A stretch of 19,520 bases of DNA from an uncultured Oscillospiraceae bacterium (GCA_934591725.1 CAKTPR010000037.1:1-19520), one strand, 5' to 3'; positions 6,953-13,915 are shown, counted from the first letter of the stretch. Notes: generated from the letters alone by a model not told the origin. A program made the numbers and translations.

Positions 6953-7927
6953 GTGAGAAGATCGAAAACACCTACAGAGGCACCCGCAGAAGCCGCCGGC
7001 CCCGAATACAATGAGATAACCCTCAAGTTCGGCACCTCCTCCGCCGAAAGCTCCCTCACCGCTCAGGCATTCATGAAGTGGGGCGAGTTCCTCAAGGAAG
7101 CTACCGACGGTAAGGTCAACGTTGACGTTTACTGCTCCTCCGTCCTCGGCAACAACACCGAAATGACCCAGGGCGCACAGATGGGCACCATCGACGTCGT
7201 CGTTATCCAGCCGGGCGGTATCGCCGACATGGGCGCGACCAAGATGAACCTCCTCGGCCTGCCCTACCTGTTCGAGAACTACGACCAGTATCTGCACACC
7301 CTGTTCGGTGAAGTCGGCGAAGAGCTGCTTCAGGACGTCACCGATAACGTTCAGGGACTCATCGGCTTCAGCTACCTGCCCGACGGCGGCCGCTGCTACT
7401 TCACCAACGGCAAGCCCATCACCTGCATCGATGACATGAAGGGTCTGAAGCTGCGCATCCAGACCTACGCAGTCGACGCTGCCGCGGCAGAGGCCATCGG
7501 CTTCTCCGCTACCCCGACCGCTTTCTCCGAGCTCTACTCCGCACTCCAGACCGGCGTTGTTGACGGCGCCGAGCAGCCCATCTCCGCTATCGACGGCAAC
7601 GCATTCTATGAAGTCTGCGACAACCTGACCCTCGATAACCACACCTACAACATCCCCGTCCTGCTCATCAGCGAGAAGACCTGGAACACCCTGAACGACG
7701 ACACCAAGGCCATCCTCAAGGAAATGTGGAACAAGACCGTTGACGAGTGGTTCGTTCCCCAGCTGTCCGACTACGAGGCCGGCTTACTCAAGAAGTTCGA
7801 GGAGAACGGCATGACCATCCACAAGCTGACCGACTATGACAAGTGGGTCGAGGCTGTGCAGCCTGTCTGGGCCAAGTACGGCACAGGTCTTGAGGATATG
7901 ATCGCCGCTATTCAGGCTACCAAGTAA
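6953..7927 (+). CDS. dctP: TRAP transporter substrate-binding protein DctP, export signal missing
   Basis: The extracytoplasmic solute receptor of a TRAP transporter, which captures a carboxylate and delivers it to DctQM. The mature part is complete and typical: LKFGTSSAESS, SSVLGNNTEMTQGAQMGTIDVV, MNLLGLPYLFENYDQYL, DMKGLKLRIQ (with the carboxylate-binding Arg) and YSALQTGVVDGAEQP. However, the only in-frame start is a GTG at 6953 giving RRSKTPTEAPAEAAG and then the mature domain; there is no hydrophobic signal peptide or lipobox Cys. An ATG at 6949 has a good ribosome site (AAAGGG, eight bases upstream) but opens a different frame that stops after 21 codons. No frame upstream codes a hydrophobic segment, so about 60-70 bases for the signal peptide seem deleted, either truly or in assembly. 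As written, the protein would stay in the cytoplasm. Confidence 0.85.
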   Translation: MRRSKTPTEAPAEAAGPEYNEITLKFGTSSAESSLTAQAFMKWGEFLKEATDGKVNVDVYCSSVLGNNTEMTQGAQMGTIDVVVIQPGGIADMGATKMNLLGLPYLFENYDQYLHTLFGEVGEELLQDVTDNVQGLIGFSYLPDGGRCYFTNGKPITCIDDMKGLKLRIQTYAVDAAAAEAIGFSATPTAFSELYSALQTGVVDGAEQPISAIDGNAFYEVCDNLTLDNHTYNIPVLLISEKTWNTLNDDTKAILKEMWNKTVDEWFVPQLSDYEAGLLKKFEENGMTIHKLTDYDKWVEAVQPVWAKYGTGLEDMIAAIQATK

Positions 7928-7974
7928 AAAACCTTAACGCGCGTTTAACGCAAATACCCGTTTTTTGCACATCA

Positions 7975-8008
7975 CACGGGGGATATTGAGCAATCAGTAT
8001 CCCCCGTG
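7975..8008 (+). terminator. Hairpin with GCAA tetraloop after dctP
   Basis: CACGGGGGATATTGA and its partner pair as a continuous 15-bp stem (one G.U) closed by the GNRA tetraloop GCAA. It starts 48 bases after the dctP stop. Only GATTTTG follows, so it may be a partial terminator or a stabilising 3' end that lets dctP mRNA exceed dctQM, as is known for other binding-protein operons. Confidence 0.6.
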
Positions 8009-8028
8009 GATTTTGAAAACGCGGAGAT

Positions 8029-8349
8029 ATAAAAAACCGTTTGTATAGTACCATCAATTGGCAAGAGCACACACGCCTGACAGCGTGTCTTTCCGGTGCT
8101 TTTTGCTCTTTTCGACTTGATGGGTTACGACACATCTTCGTCTCAAAAAACAAAAATCACTCGAAAATCCAAAGCTGTCAGGTGCGAGCAGTTTTGCCGG
8201 AGCAGAAATACGTTCAGGCAATGAAAAGCCCGCAGGCAATACTTTGTGTATTGGCAAGGGCTTTGAAGCAGCATGGGCGTTTTTCTGCCCGTCAAAACCG
8301 TGTGTGTCCTTGTCAATTGATGGTACACAGGGGACAAGCCGTTTTTTAT
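8029..8349 (+). other. Structured element bounded by long inverted arms (MITE or RNA) between dctP and dctQ
   Basis: The 460-base gap 7928-8387 contains no convincing gene. Besides the preceding hairpin and a small AACGCGCGTT palindrome at 7936-7945, it is filled by this element. An outer helix pairs 8048-8075 with 8299-8326: 28 positions, two G.U pairs, one A/C mismatch. A second helix below it pairs 8029-8044 with 8334-8349, with one C/C mismatch and one U.G. Inside are a long-range stem 8076-8084/8174-8182 (CCTGACAGC/GCTGTCAGG), a hairpin 8225-8264 (AAAGCCC/GGGCTTT, inner CAATAC/GTATTG) and a small GGGC/GCCC hairpin at 8275-8290. An alternative stem GGGGACA/TGTCCCC (8330-8355) competes with the lower helix just before the dctQ ribosome site. 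A miniature inverted-repeat element or a regulatory RNA are both possible. Confidence 0.6.
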
Positions 8350-8387
8350 GTCCCCTCGGACAAAAACAAGAAAGAAAGGACGAGAAG

Positions 8388-8915
8388 ATGATACAGGAGA
8401 AAAACTGGTATCGCGGCGTGATAAAGACCGCCGAGGTGTACAACAAGATAATAAACTTCATCTGCGTTCTGCTCCTCACGGCTCAGACCATCGCGATACT
8501 CATCATGGTGTTCGGGCGCTATGTGTTCAACCATGTGCCCAAGTGGACTGAGCAGTTTGCACTTTTCGCAATGATCTGGTTTGCAATGTTCAGCATAGCC
8601 CTTGCCGTGCGCGACGACTCGCACGTCAAAATGGAGGTCATAGACAGCCTCGTTTCTCCGAAGGTGCTGCTCTACTTCAAGCTCTTCGGAAACCTCTGCA
8701 CGATGGTCTTCGGCTTCGTAATGGTCGTATACGGCATGGAGATCACGAAGCTCACATGGCCGACGCTGCTGTCGGGCTTCCGCGTGTCCTCAGGCCTGCA
8801 GTACTTCAGCGCGGTCGCGGGCGGCTTCTTCATGGTGACTAACGCCATTGTCTACTGCATAGAGATGTTTGTAAAGTTCCACGACGATAACCTTAAAAAG
8901 GAGGAAAATGACTGA
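8388..8915 (+). CDS. dctQ: TRAP transporter small membrane subunit DctQ
   Basis: The small four-helix subunit of the TRAP permease, 175 residues. Hydrophobic segments lie near residues 20-42, 55-73, 93-115 and 133-155. The family signature is present: GRYVFNHVPKWTEQFALFA, then IALAVRDDSHVKMEVI with its Arg and His. The ATG at 8388 follows AAAGGAC by about eight bases. The frame is open further upstream into the inverted-arm element, but that part codes no membrane or signal segment and is not used. The gene is separated from dctP by an unusual 460-base gap and overlaps dctM by one base (TGATG), so dctQ and dctM are translationally coupled. Confidence 0.92.
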   Translation: MIQEKNWYRGVIKTAEVYNKIINFICVLLLTAQTIAILIMVFGRYVFNHVPKWTEQFALFAMIWFAMFSIALAVRDDSHVKMEVIDSLVSPKVLLYFKLFGNLCTMVFGFVMVVYGMEITKLTWPTLLSGFRVSSGLQYFSAVAGGFFMVTNAIVYCIEMFVKFHDDNLKKEEND

Positions 8916-10201
8916 TGAGTACCGAAGCAATAGCCGTGACCCTGCTGGTCGGAGTTTTCCTCGTCCTGCTTTTCCTGCGCGTCAGCGTGGCCGTGTCGAT
9001 GGGCATCGCCGCGATCGTTACATACGTCTACCTCAAGCTGCCCCTCGCCCTCGTCGTACAGTACACCGTCGGCGGCGTAAACAACTTCACCTTCATGGCC
9101 GTACCGTTCTTCATCCTCGGCGGCGAGCTGATAAATCAGGGCGGCATAGGCGACAGACTTGTAAAGCTTGCCGATGAGCTTGTCGGATGGATGCACGGCG
9201 GCTCGGCAATGGTCAACGTGCTTGCATCCATGTTCTTCGGCGGCATCTCCGGCTCCGCGCCCGCGGACATCGCGGCGCTCGGCCCGATAGAGATAAAGCT
9301 GATGGAGTCCCAAGGCTTCAGCCGCGAATATTCCACCGGCCTTACCTGCGCCACAGCAGTTCAGGGCATGCTCATTCCGCCGAGCCACAACCTCGTTATC
9401 TACGCGGTCGCGGCAGGCAGCGTGTCCATAGGCGCGCTCTTCCTCGCCGGTCTTCCCGCAGGCATCTTCCTCGGCGTCGTTCTGGCGATCTACTCCTACA
9501 TCTACGCACGCCGCAGAAACATCTCCTCCGGCCATAAGTTCAACCTCAAGCGCACCGGAAAGGCCTTCTTTGAAGCCTTCGGCGGCCTGATGACCATCGT
9601 CATCATCTTCGCCGGCGTCACCGCCGGTATCATGACCGCGACCGAGTCCGCCGCCGTTGCGGCGCTCTGGAGCTTTATCTGCGCCTTCTTCATCTACCGC
9701 GACGTACCGCTTAAGAAATACTATGACATCGCTACCGCTGCGATCAAGATGCTATCGACGATAATGATCCTGCTGGCCATCGCAAACGCCTTCGGCTGGG
9801 TCGTCGCATACCTGCGCATCCCGAACAAGGTCGCCGTCGCGATACTCAGCGTCACCGACAGCAAGGTGCTGATACTCATTCTGATAAACCTGCTGATACT
9901 CTTCCTCGGCTGCATCATGTCCATCAGCTCCATCCTGCTCATCATCACGCCGATCATTGTCCCGATCCTTACCGCGCTCGACTACAACCTTGTCCAGTTC
10001 GGCGTCGTTATGATCCTCAACCTCGGCGTCGGTCTGCTGACCCCGCCCGTGGGTGCGGCGCTCTACGTCGGCTCCGCAGTCTCCGGCCTCGGCGTCGGCA
10101 AGACGGCGAAATCGCTTCTGCCGTTCTACCTGATAATGGTGGCAACGCTCTTCGCCCTCGCGTTCATCCCCGGAATATCCCGCATCCTCGGTGCATGGTA
10201 A
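8915..10201 (+). CDS. dctM: TRAP transporter large membrane subunit DctM
   Basis: The large transport subunit, 428 residues with about 12 hydrophobic helices, which moves the substrate using a sodium gradient as known for TRAP systems. Signatures include PFFILGGELINQGGIGDRLV, FFGGISGSAPADIAALG, MLIPPSHNLVIYA, GIMTATESAAVAALW and GLLTPPVGAALYVG. The substrate is probably a sugar acid, judging from the hexuronate genes nearby and the downstream aldolase, but the sequence does not specify it. AAGGAGG lies ten bases before the ATG. Length is normal for the family and no key motif is missing. Confidence 0.95.
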   Translation: MSTEAIAVTLLVGVFLVLLFLRVSVAVSMGIAAIVTYVYLKLPLALVVQYTVGGVNNFTFMAVPFFILGGELINQGGIGDRLVKLADELVGWMHGGSAMVNVLASMFFGGISGSAPADIAALGPIEIKLMESQGFSREYSTGLTCATAVQGMLIPPSHNLVIYAVAAGSVSIGALFLAGLPAGIFLGVVLAIYSYIYARRRNISSGHKFNLKRTGKAFFEAFGGLMTIVIIFAGVTAGIMTATESAAVAALWSFICAFFIYRDVPLKKYYDIATAAIKMLSTIMILLAIANAFGWVVAYLRIPNKVAVAILSVTDSKVLILILINLLILFLGCIMSISSILLIITPIIVPILTALDYNLVQFGVVMILNLGVGLLTPPVGAALYVGSAVSGLGVGKTAKSLLPFYLIMVATLFALAFIPGISRILGAW

Positions 10202-10231
10202 TTTTTTGAATAAATACGGAGGAAAACTTAA

Positions 10232-11164
10232 ATGCGCTTCAATAACCGCGATGACATAATTGCCCTGACACCGCAGTGGAAGGGAGAGCGCTTCCCCGAC
10301 GGCCGCCCCAAGGTTCCGGACAAGTATCTTGACGAGCTGCGCAAGATGACTCTCGAAGAGCTGTGGAAGCCCATCTTCGTACAGGGCTACGAGAACCAGT
10401 TCCTAGCGATGAAGAGCCTGCACCCGGAGTTCAAGGAAAACGGCGAGCTCAACTGCAAGCTCATCGGCCGCGCCGTGACGGCGGCATACGGCCCCACCAG
10501 ACCCGACTTCTATGAGACGACCATGGCTCAGGCAGCTGCCGAGGGCCGCACCGGAACTCCGAACCAGTGGGTCATAGAGTGCCTGACCGACCGCGACGTC
10601 TGCGTTGTGGATATGTACGACAAGATCTACAAGGGCACCTTCGTCGGCGGCAACCTCACGACCGCCATCAAGAACAAGACCCATACCGGCGGCGCCGTTA
10701 TATGGGGCGGCATCCGCGATATAGAGCAGATGCAGAAGGTCGACGGCGTCCAGGTCTACTACCGCGGCATCGACCCGACCCCGATACGCGACTTCGCGAT
10801 GATAAGCTTCAACGGCCCCGTCCGTCTCGGCGACGGCGAGCACGCGGCGATCTGCCTGCCCGGCGACGTCGTCTACGGCTGCTCCGGCGGCGTGCTGTTC
10901 ATCCCGCCCCACCTCGTCGTCGAGGTCGTGGAGAACGGCGCGAAGACCCAGGTCAAGGACATCTTCGGCTTCGAGATGATAACTTTCAACAAGTTCACCC
11001 CCGCCCAGATAGACAAGAACACCTGGTCGGTGGAGATGCTCGACCTGCTCATGGACTTCATCAGGGACGATCCGCGCGGCGAGCCGTACCGCGGCCTTGA
11101 CTGGAGCCATGAGTACGACATGGCCATAAACGGCGACCCGACCGACACGCAGTCGGCACTGTAA
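10232..11164 (+). CDS. RraA-like class II aldolase family protein
   Basis: A 310-residue member of the RraA / 4-hydroxy-4-methyl-2-oxoglutarate aldolase family. Family marks are GTFVGGNLTTAI and GGAVIWGGIRDIEQ, with R162 and D163 matching the substrate-binding Arg and metal-binding Asp of characterised aldolases, and a PGDVVYG...GVLFIP segment at residues 210-225. In that last motif the usual acidic D-x-D-G is replaced by GCSGG. An N-terminal helical extension of about 70 residues makes it longer than the usual 200-240. GGAGG precedes the ATG by nine bases, and the gene lies 30 bases after dctM, so it is the last gene of the TRAP operon. Cleavage of a 4-hydroxy-2-oxo acid to pyruvate is a reasonable guess; regulation of RNase E is unlikely in this organism. 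The true substrate is unknown. Confidence 0.82.
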   Translation: MRFNNRDDIIALTPQWKGERFPDGRPKVPDKYLDELRKMTLEELWKPIFVQGYENQFLAMKSLHPEFKENGELNCKLIGRAVTAAYGPTRPDFYETTMAQAAAEGRTGTPNQWVIECLTDRDVCVVDMYDKIYKGTFVGGNLTTAIKNKTHTGGAVIWGGIRDIEQMQKVDGVQVYYRGIDPTPIRDFAMISFNGPVRLGDGEHAAICLPGDVVYGCSGGVLFIPPHLVVEVVENGAKTQVKDIFGFEMITFNKFTPAQIDKNTWSVEMLDLLMDFIRDDPRGEPYRGLDWSHEYDMAINGDPTDTQSAL

Positions 11165-11185
11165 GAAACAGACTCAACACAGCAG

Positions 11186-11221
11186 ATCAGCCGCACGGAG
11201 TGACCCGTGCGGCTGATTTTA
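11186..11221 (+). terminator. Terminator of the TRAP/RraA-like operon
   Basis: ATCAGCCGCACGG and CCGTGCGGCTGAT pair perfectly (13 bp, 6-base loop) and are followed by TTT. It lies about 20 bases after the RraA-like stop codon. Confidence 0.9.
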
Positions 11222-11222
11222 T

Positions 11223-11750
11223 CTATCCCCAAAGCAAACGGCATATCCATGCCGCGGAGAGGAATCCCGCTATATCCGCGCAGAGCGCGGCGGGGACTGC
11301 CCAGCGGCTGTCCCTAACCCCGGCGGCGGTGAAGTACACGGCGATGACATAAAAGGTCGTGTCGCTTGAAGAGCACATGACGGCGGCGGTGCGCCCGGCA
11401 AGCGAGTCCGCCCCGCAGCGGGAGATAACGTCCGCCGCAGCGGAGAGCGCGGCGCTGCCCGAAACGGGGCGCAGCAGCATGAGGAGCACCGTCTCTTCCG
11501 GGATGCCGAGCGCGGACAGCAGCGGGCGCAGCAGCGCACCGATGTACTCCGGCAGTCCTGAGGCGCGCAGCAGGTATATCGCAGGGAAGAGCACGACGAG
11601 CGCGGGGAAAATATCCCGCATGATGCGCAGCCCCTTTGCCGCGCCCGCTGTCAGCGCGGAGAAAATGTCCACGCCGCGGCACAGCCCCGCGATGCAGGCA
11701 GAGCCGATGATGAGCACGGGGACAAGCCCCGCAAGTGCGCTCAGTCCCAC
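11223..11750 (-). CDS. spmB: Spore maturation protein B
   Basis: SpmB is a membrane protein of the nucleoside-recognition (Gate) family needed with SpmA for spore core dehydration and heat resistance in Bacillus. The product of about 175 residues is highly hydrophobic and carries family features: MRDIFPALVVLFPAIYLLRASG, LLRPVSGSAAL and SSSDTTFYVIAVYFTAAGVR. The start is uncertain: a GTG at 11750 gives GLSALAGLVPVLIIGS at the N-terminus as expected for SpmB and overlaps the spmA end by ten bases. No clear ribosome site precedes it, so translation is probably coupled to spmA. The gene faces the RraA-like gene tail to tail. Confidence 0.9.
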   Translation of the reverse strand: MGLSALAGLVPVLIIGSACIAGLCRGVDIFSALTAGAAKGLRIMRDIFPALVVLFPAIYLLRASGLPEYIGALLRPLLSALGIPEETVLLMLLRPVSGSAALSAAADVISRCGADSLAGRTAAVMCSSSDTTFYVIAVYFTAAGVRDSRWAVPAALCADIAGFLSAAWICRLLWG

Positions 11751-12316
11751 AGTCTTTTCATTACTGCCGCCGCGGCTATCCCGGCGGCGAGAGATGCGGC
11801 GGAGCTCACCCACACGGCGGGCATGATATCAAAGGCTGCGGCGGCTCCGTAGGACGCGCGGACGGCGGCGACCGTCGTCGGCACGAGCTGGAAGGACGCG
11901 GTGTTTATCACGACGAGCAGGCACAGCTCATCCCGCGCGCGGTTGTTGCCAAGGCGCACCATTCCCTTGGCGGCGCGGATCCCGGCAGGCGTCGCGGCGT
12001 TGCCGAGGCCGAGAAGGTTCGCGCTGACGTTCTCCGACAGGGCGGCGATGATCTTACCGTCGCGCCCGCTCGCGGGGAACAGGCGGATGAGCGCCGGACG
12101 CAGCAGACGCGAGAGCCATGCCGCCGCGCCGCTGCGCTCCAGAAGCTCAGCCACGGCGCTCCACAGGCACACAGCGCCGCCTATCGAAAGGCAGAAGCTC
12201 ACCGCCGCGCCTGCGCCCTCAAGCACGGCGCTCCCGGCCTGCGCCGCGCTGCCGCTGTATGCGGCATAGAGCCCGGAGAGGACATACATTGTGAGAATGA
12301 TGATCCCGATGAGCAC
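11741..12316 (-). CDS. spmA: Spore maturation protein A
   Basis: A 191-residue membrane protein of the SpmA family. It has a hydrophobic N-terminus, the hallmark SENVSANLLGLGNAATPAGI followed by RAAKGM, and NTASFQLVPTTVAAVRASYGA, all typical of SpmA. It starts at GTG (12316) with GGGGAG six bases upstream. It forms a two-gene unit with spmB, and a sigma-E-like promoter lies just ahead, in line with mother-cell expression of spmAB in Bacillus. Its presence indicates that the host makes endospores. The gene diverges from the AbrB-type regulator. Confidence 0.93.
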   Translation of the reverse strand: MLIGIIILTMYVLSGLYAAYSGSAAQAGSAVLEGAGAAVSFCLSIGGAVCLWSAVAELLERSGAAAWLSRLLRPALIRLFPASGRDGKIIAALSENVSANLLGLGNAATPAGIRAAKGMVRLGNNRARDELCLLVVINTASFQLVPTTVAAVRASYGAAAAFDIMPAVWVSSAASLAAGIAAAAVMKRLWD

Positions 12317-12344
12317 TGCGCACTCCCCTTTCCAATTGATGCCA

Positions 12345-12372
12345 ATTGTAAGTTCATAGAATGTTGGATATT
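12345..12372 (-). promoter_or_regulatory. Sigma-E-like sporulation promoter of spmA-spmB
   Basis: On the minus strand AATATC (12367-12372), a 14-base spacer and CTTACAAT (12345-12352), close to the sigma-E pattern of an ATA-type -35 and CATACAAT -10. The start point would be near 12337, about 20 bases before the spmA start. Confidence 0.5.
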
Positions 12373-12450
12373 TCCCGCGCTCTCTGTGATATATTTAGTA
12401 ATAACAATCCGCCTTGCGGCGGAGCATATATACACAAGGAGTGATGAATT

Positions 12451-12699
12451 TTGAAATCCACCGGTATGGTACGCAAGGTCGATGAGCTTGGGCGCGTTGT
12501 CCTGCCCATTGAGATAAGACGCACGATGGATATACAAGAGAAAGACCCGCTTGAGATATATGTTGAAGGAGAGAATATTATTCTTCGCAAGTATCACGAG
12601 GCCTGTGTGTTCTGCGGAAGCGTAAGGCACATCGTCTCTTTCGGCGGCAGGTACGTATGTCCTGAGTGCATAGAGAAGCTGAACAGAATGATAAAATAA
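12451..12699 (+). CDS. AbrB-type transition-state regulator with Cys4 tail
   Basis: An 82-residue DNA-binding protein. Residues 1-48 are the AbrB swapped-hairpin domain (STGMVRKVDELGRVVLPI, then EIRRTMDIQEKDPLEIYV). The tail has two CxxC pairs (C52/C55 and C70/C73) that should bind zinc. AbrB proteins control growth-phase and sporulation genes; this form, with a short zinc-ribbon tail, is common in clostridia. Translation starts at TTG (12451), preceded by AAGGAG about nine bases upstream; the ATG at 12444 is out of frame. A CCGCC/GGCGG hairpin sits in the leader at 12410-12423. The gene diverges from spmA, so it may share control with sporulation, though it could equally be a general transition-state factor. 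Confidence 0.9.
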   Translation: MKSTGMVRKVDELGRVVLPIEIRRTMDIQEKDPLEIYVEGENIILRKYHEACVFCGSVRHIVSFGGRYVCPECIEKLNRMIK

Positions 12700-12719
12700 A
12701 TCCGCCCCGTGGGGCGGAT
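12700..12719 (+). terminator. Hairpin after the AbrB-type gene
   Basis: ATCCGCCC and GGGCGGAT form a GC-rich stem that overlaps the end of the gene by starting one base after its stop. No U tract follows, so it may work with the next hairpin. Confidence 0.45.
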
Positions 12720-12735
12720 GAACGCGGATATTGAA

Positions 12736-12763
12736 ATGGCGCGCTGCACACGCAGCGCGCCAT
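12736..12763 (-). terminator. Terminator hairpin after trmN6
   Basis: ATGGCGCGCTGC pairs perfectly with GCAGCGCGCCAT around a four-base loop. On the minus strand it is followed by TTTCAATATC, six bases past the trmN6 stop. It may also stop transcription from the convergent AbrB-type gene. Confidence 0.6.
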
Positions 12764-12769
12764 GACTAT

Positions 12770-13483
12770 TCACCGGTGATAAATCCTGCGCACCTCGTCG
12801 GTCTCGCTGCCGTCCGGGAGGCGCAGGATCAGCGTAGGCTCTATCCTGAGCCCCGGTCTGCCGCCGCGGCGGCCTTCGACGAGGACGAGGTTCGGCGCGC
12901 TGCCCTCCCTGTGGCAGACAAGGCGCAGACGCTTCGGCTCGATGCCGTGCGCCGTCATGCAGCAGAACAGCTCCGACAGCCGCTCCGGCTTGTGCACGAA
13001 ATTCACACTCCCGCCGGTTCGGCAGAGAAAGGCCGAGGCCGCGCATATCTCCTCCATGCTGCACTGCGTCTCGCCGCGCGCGGCGGCGCGCGCCGCGTCG
13101 GGCGAGAGCTTTCCGCTCCCGACCGGAAAATACGGTGGATTTGCCGCGACAAGGTCAAAGCTCCCGGCTCTGAAAAGCTCCCGGTGCCGCCGGATATCGC
13201 CGCAGACGATACCGCCGCGCGCCTCAAGGGCGTTTGCGCGCATATTCTCCTGCGCGAGCGCCGCAGCCTCCGGGACTATCTCAAGCCCCGTCATATGCAG
13301 CTTATCCGTGCGCGCGAGCAGCAGCAGCGCGATCGCCCCGGATGCGCAGCCGAGGTCTATGCCGCGCGCGGCTCCTGCGGTATTAACGAAATCCGCCAGA
13401 AGCACGCAGTCCGTGCTGAGACGGAAATGCTCGGCCTGAGCGAAAAGCGGGCCATTTTCCCAGAGCCGTTCAAATCCCGGCAT
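12770..13483 (-). CDS. trmN6: tRNA1(Val) (adenine(37)-N6)-methyltransferase family protein
   Basis: A 237-residue Rossmann-fold SAM-dependent methyltransferase. The SAM loop is DLGCASGA (residues 43-50), the acidic strand end is GLEIVPE, and the N6-adenine motif is NPPY (115-118). The N-terminal FAQAEHFRLSTDCVLLADF is typical of the TrmN6/YfiC group, which modifies A37 of a tRNA. The ATG at 13483 follows GGGAG by about nine bases; an open frame extends upstream through the terminator and is not used. The tRNA target is inferred from family, and RNA or protein N-methylation of another target cannot be excluded. A strong terminator separates it from the ferredoxin gene. Confidence 0.82.
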   Translation of the reverse strand: MPGFERLWENGPLFAQAEHFRLSTDCVLLADFVNTAGAARGIDLGCASGAIALLLLARTDKLHMTGLEIVPEAAALAQENMRANALEARGGIVCGDIRRHRELFRAGSFDLVAANPPYFPVGSGKLSPDAARAAARGETQCSMEEICAASAFLCRTGGSVNFVHKPERLSELFCCMTAHGIEPKRLRLVCHREGSAPNLVLVEGRRGGRPGLRIEPTLILRLPDGSETDEVRRIYHR

Positions 13484-13510
13484 AGCGGCAGCTCCCTTCA
13501 TTAAAATAGT

Positions 13511-13549
13511 AATAATAAAAGGGGCGATTTTATCGCCCCTTTTATTATT
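13511..13549 (-). terminator. Terminator after the ferredoxin gene
   Basis: A perfect 18-bp stem (AATAATAAAAGGGGCGAT and its complement) with a three-base loop. Minus-strand RNA ends UUUUAUUAUU, a strong intrinsic terminator located 12 bases after the ferredoxin stop. It is nearly symmetric and could act in both directions. Confidence 0.9.
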
Positions 13550-13560
13550 TTGTGCAAGCC

Positions 13561-13731
13561 TTACTGCTGGACAATAGCCTCGGCGGGGCACTGTGCAGCG
13601 CAGGAACCGCACTCAACGCACTTGTCAGCGTCGATCTCATAGTGCAGGTCGCCCATGTCGATCGCTTCAGCGGGGCACTGTGCAGCGCAGGAACCGCAGG
13701 ACAGGCACTCATCAGTGATAACAAAAGCCAT
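13561..13731 (-). CDS. 2[4Fe-4S] ferredoxin
   Basis: A 56-residue clostridial-type ferredoxin carrying electrons between redox enzymes in the cytoplasm. Two CxxCxxCxxxCP motifs bind two [4Fe-4S] clusters: C9, C12, C15, C19 and C38, C41, C44, C48. The two halves are nearly identical in protein (CGSCAAQCPAEAI) and share an exact 29-base repeat in DNA. The ATG at 13731 has GGAGGT six bases upstream. It is a single-gene unit with its own promoter and terminator. Length is normal for this family. Confidence 0.95.
   Translation of the reverse strand: MAFVITDECLSCGSCAAQCPAEAIDMGDLHYEIDADKCVECGSCAAQCPAEAIVQQ
13583..13698 (-). repeat. Exact 29-base direct repeat inside the ferredoxin gene
   Basis: Copies at 13583-13611 and 13670-13698 are identical and both code the CGSCAAQCPA segment of the two cluster motifs. 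Exact identity suggests gene conversion or strong constraint between the halves. Confidence 0.9.
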
Positions 13732-13795
13732 AGTGTTACCTCCGTATGTTATTTGACCATTCACCTCTTAGGGATATAAGGTCTTTACATGCCGT

Positions 13796-13823
13796 ATTGT
13801 ATCACATCCTGCTCAAAAATCAA
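13796..13823 (-). promoter_or_regulatory. Promoter of the ferredoxin gene
   Basis: On the minus strand TTGATT (13818-13823), a 16-base spacer and TACAAT (13796-13801). The leader is about 60 bases long. Confidence 0.6.
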
Positions 13824-13915
13824 TCGCAAAATTTGTGAACGATATATTTTCCATTGAAACTGGCAATAATTTTCACGCGGATCACCGGTTTCGCCTGATT
13901 TGGCAGGGCTTACGG

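Noticed and set aside
8244..8387. An N-terminal extension of DctQ into the inverted-arm element
   Set aside because: DctQ proteins start near the first helix, the ATG at 8388 has a ribosome site, and the extension codes no sensible segment.
13751..13765. A CtsR-like box (GGTGAATGGTCAAAT on the minus strand) upstream of clpC
   Set aside because: Only one heptad matches well and the three-base spacer of the CtsR consensus is missing. It also lies between the ferredoxin promoter and its start codon.
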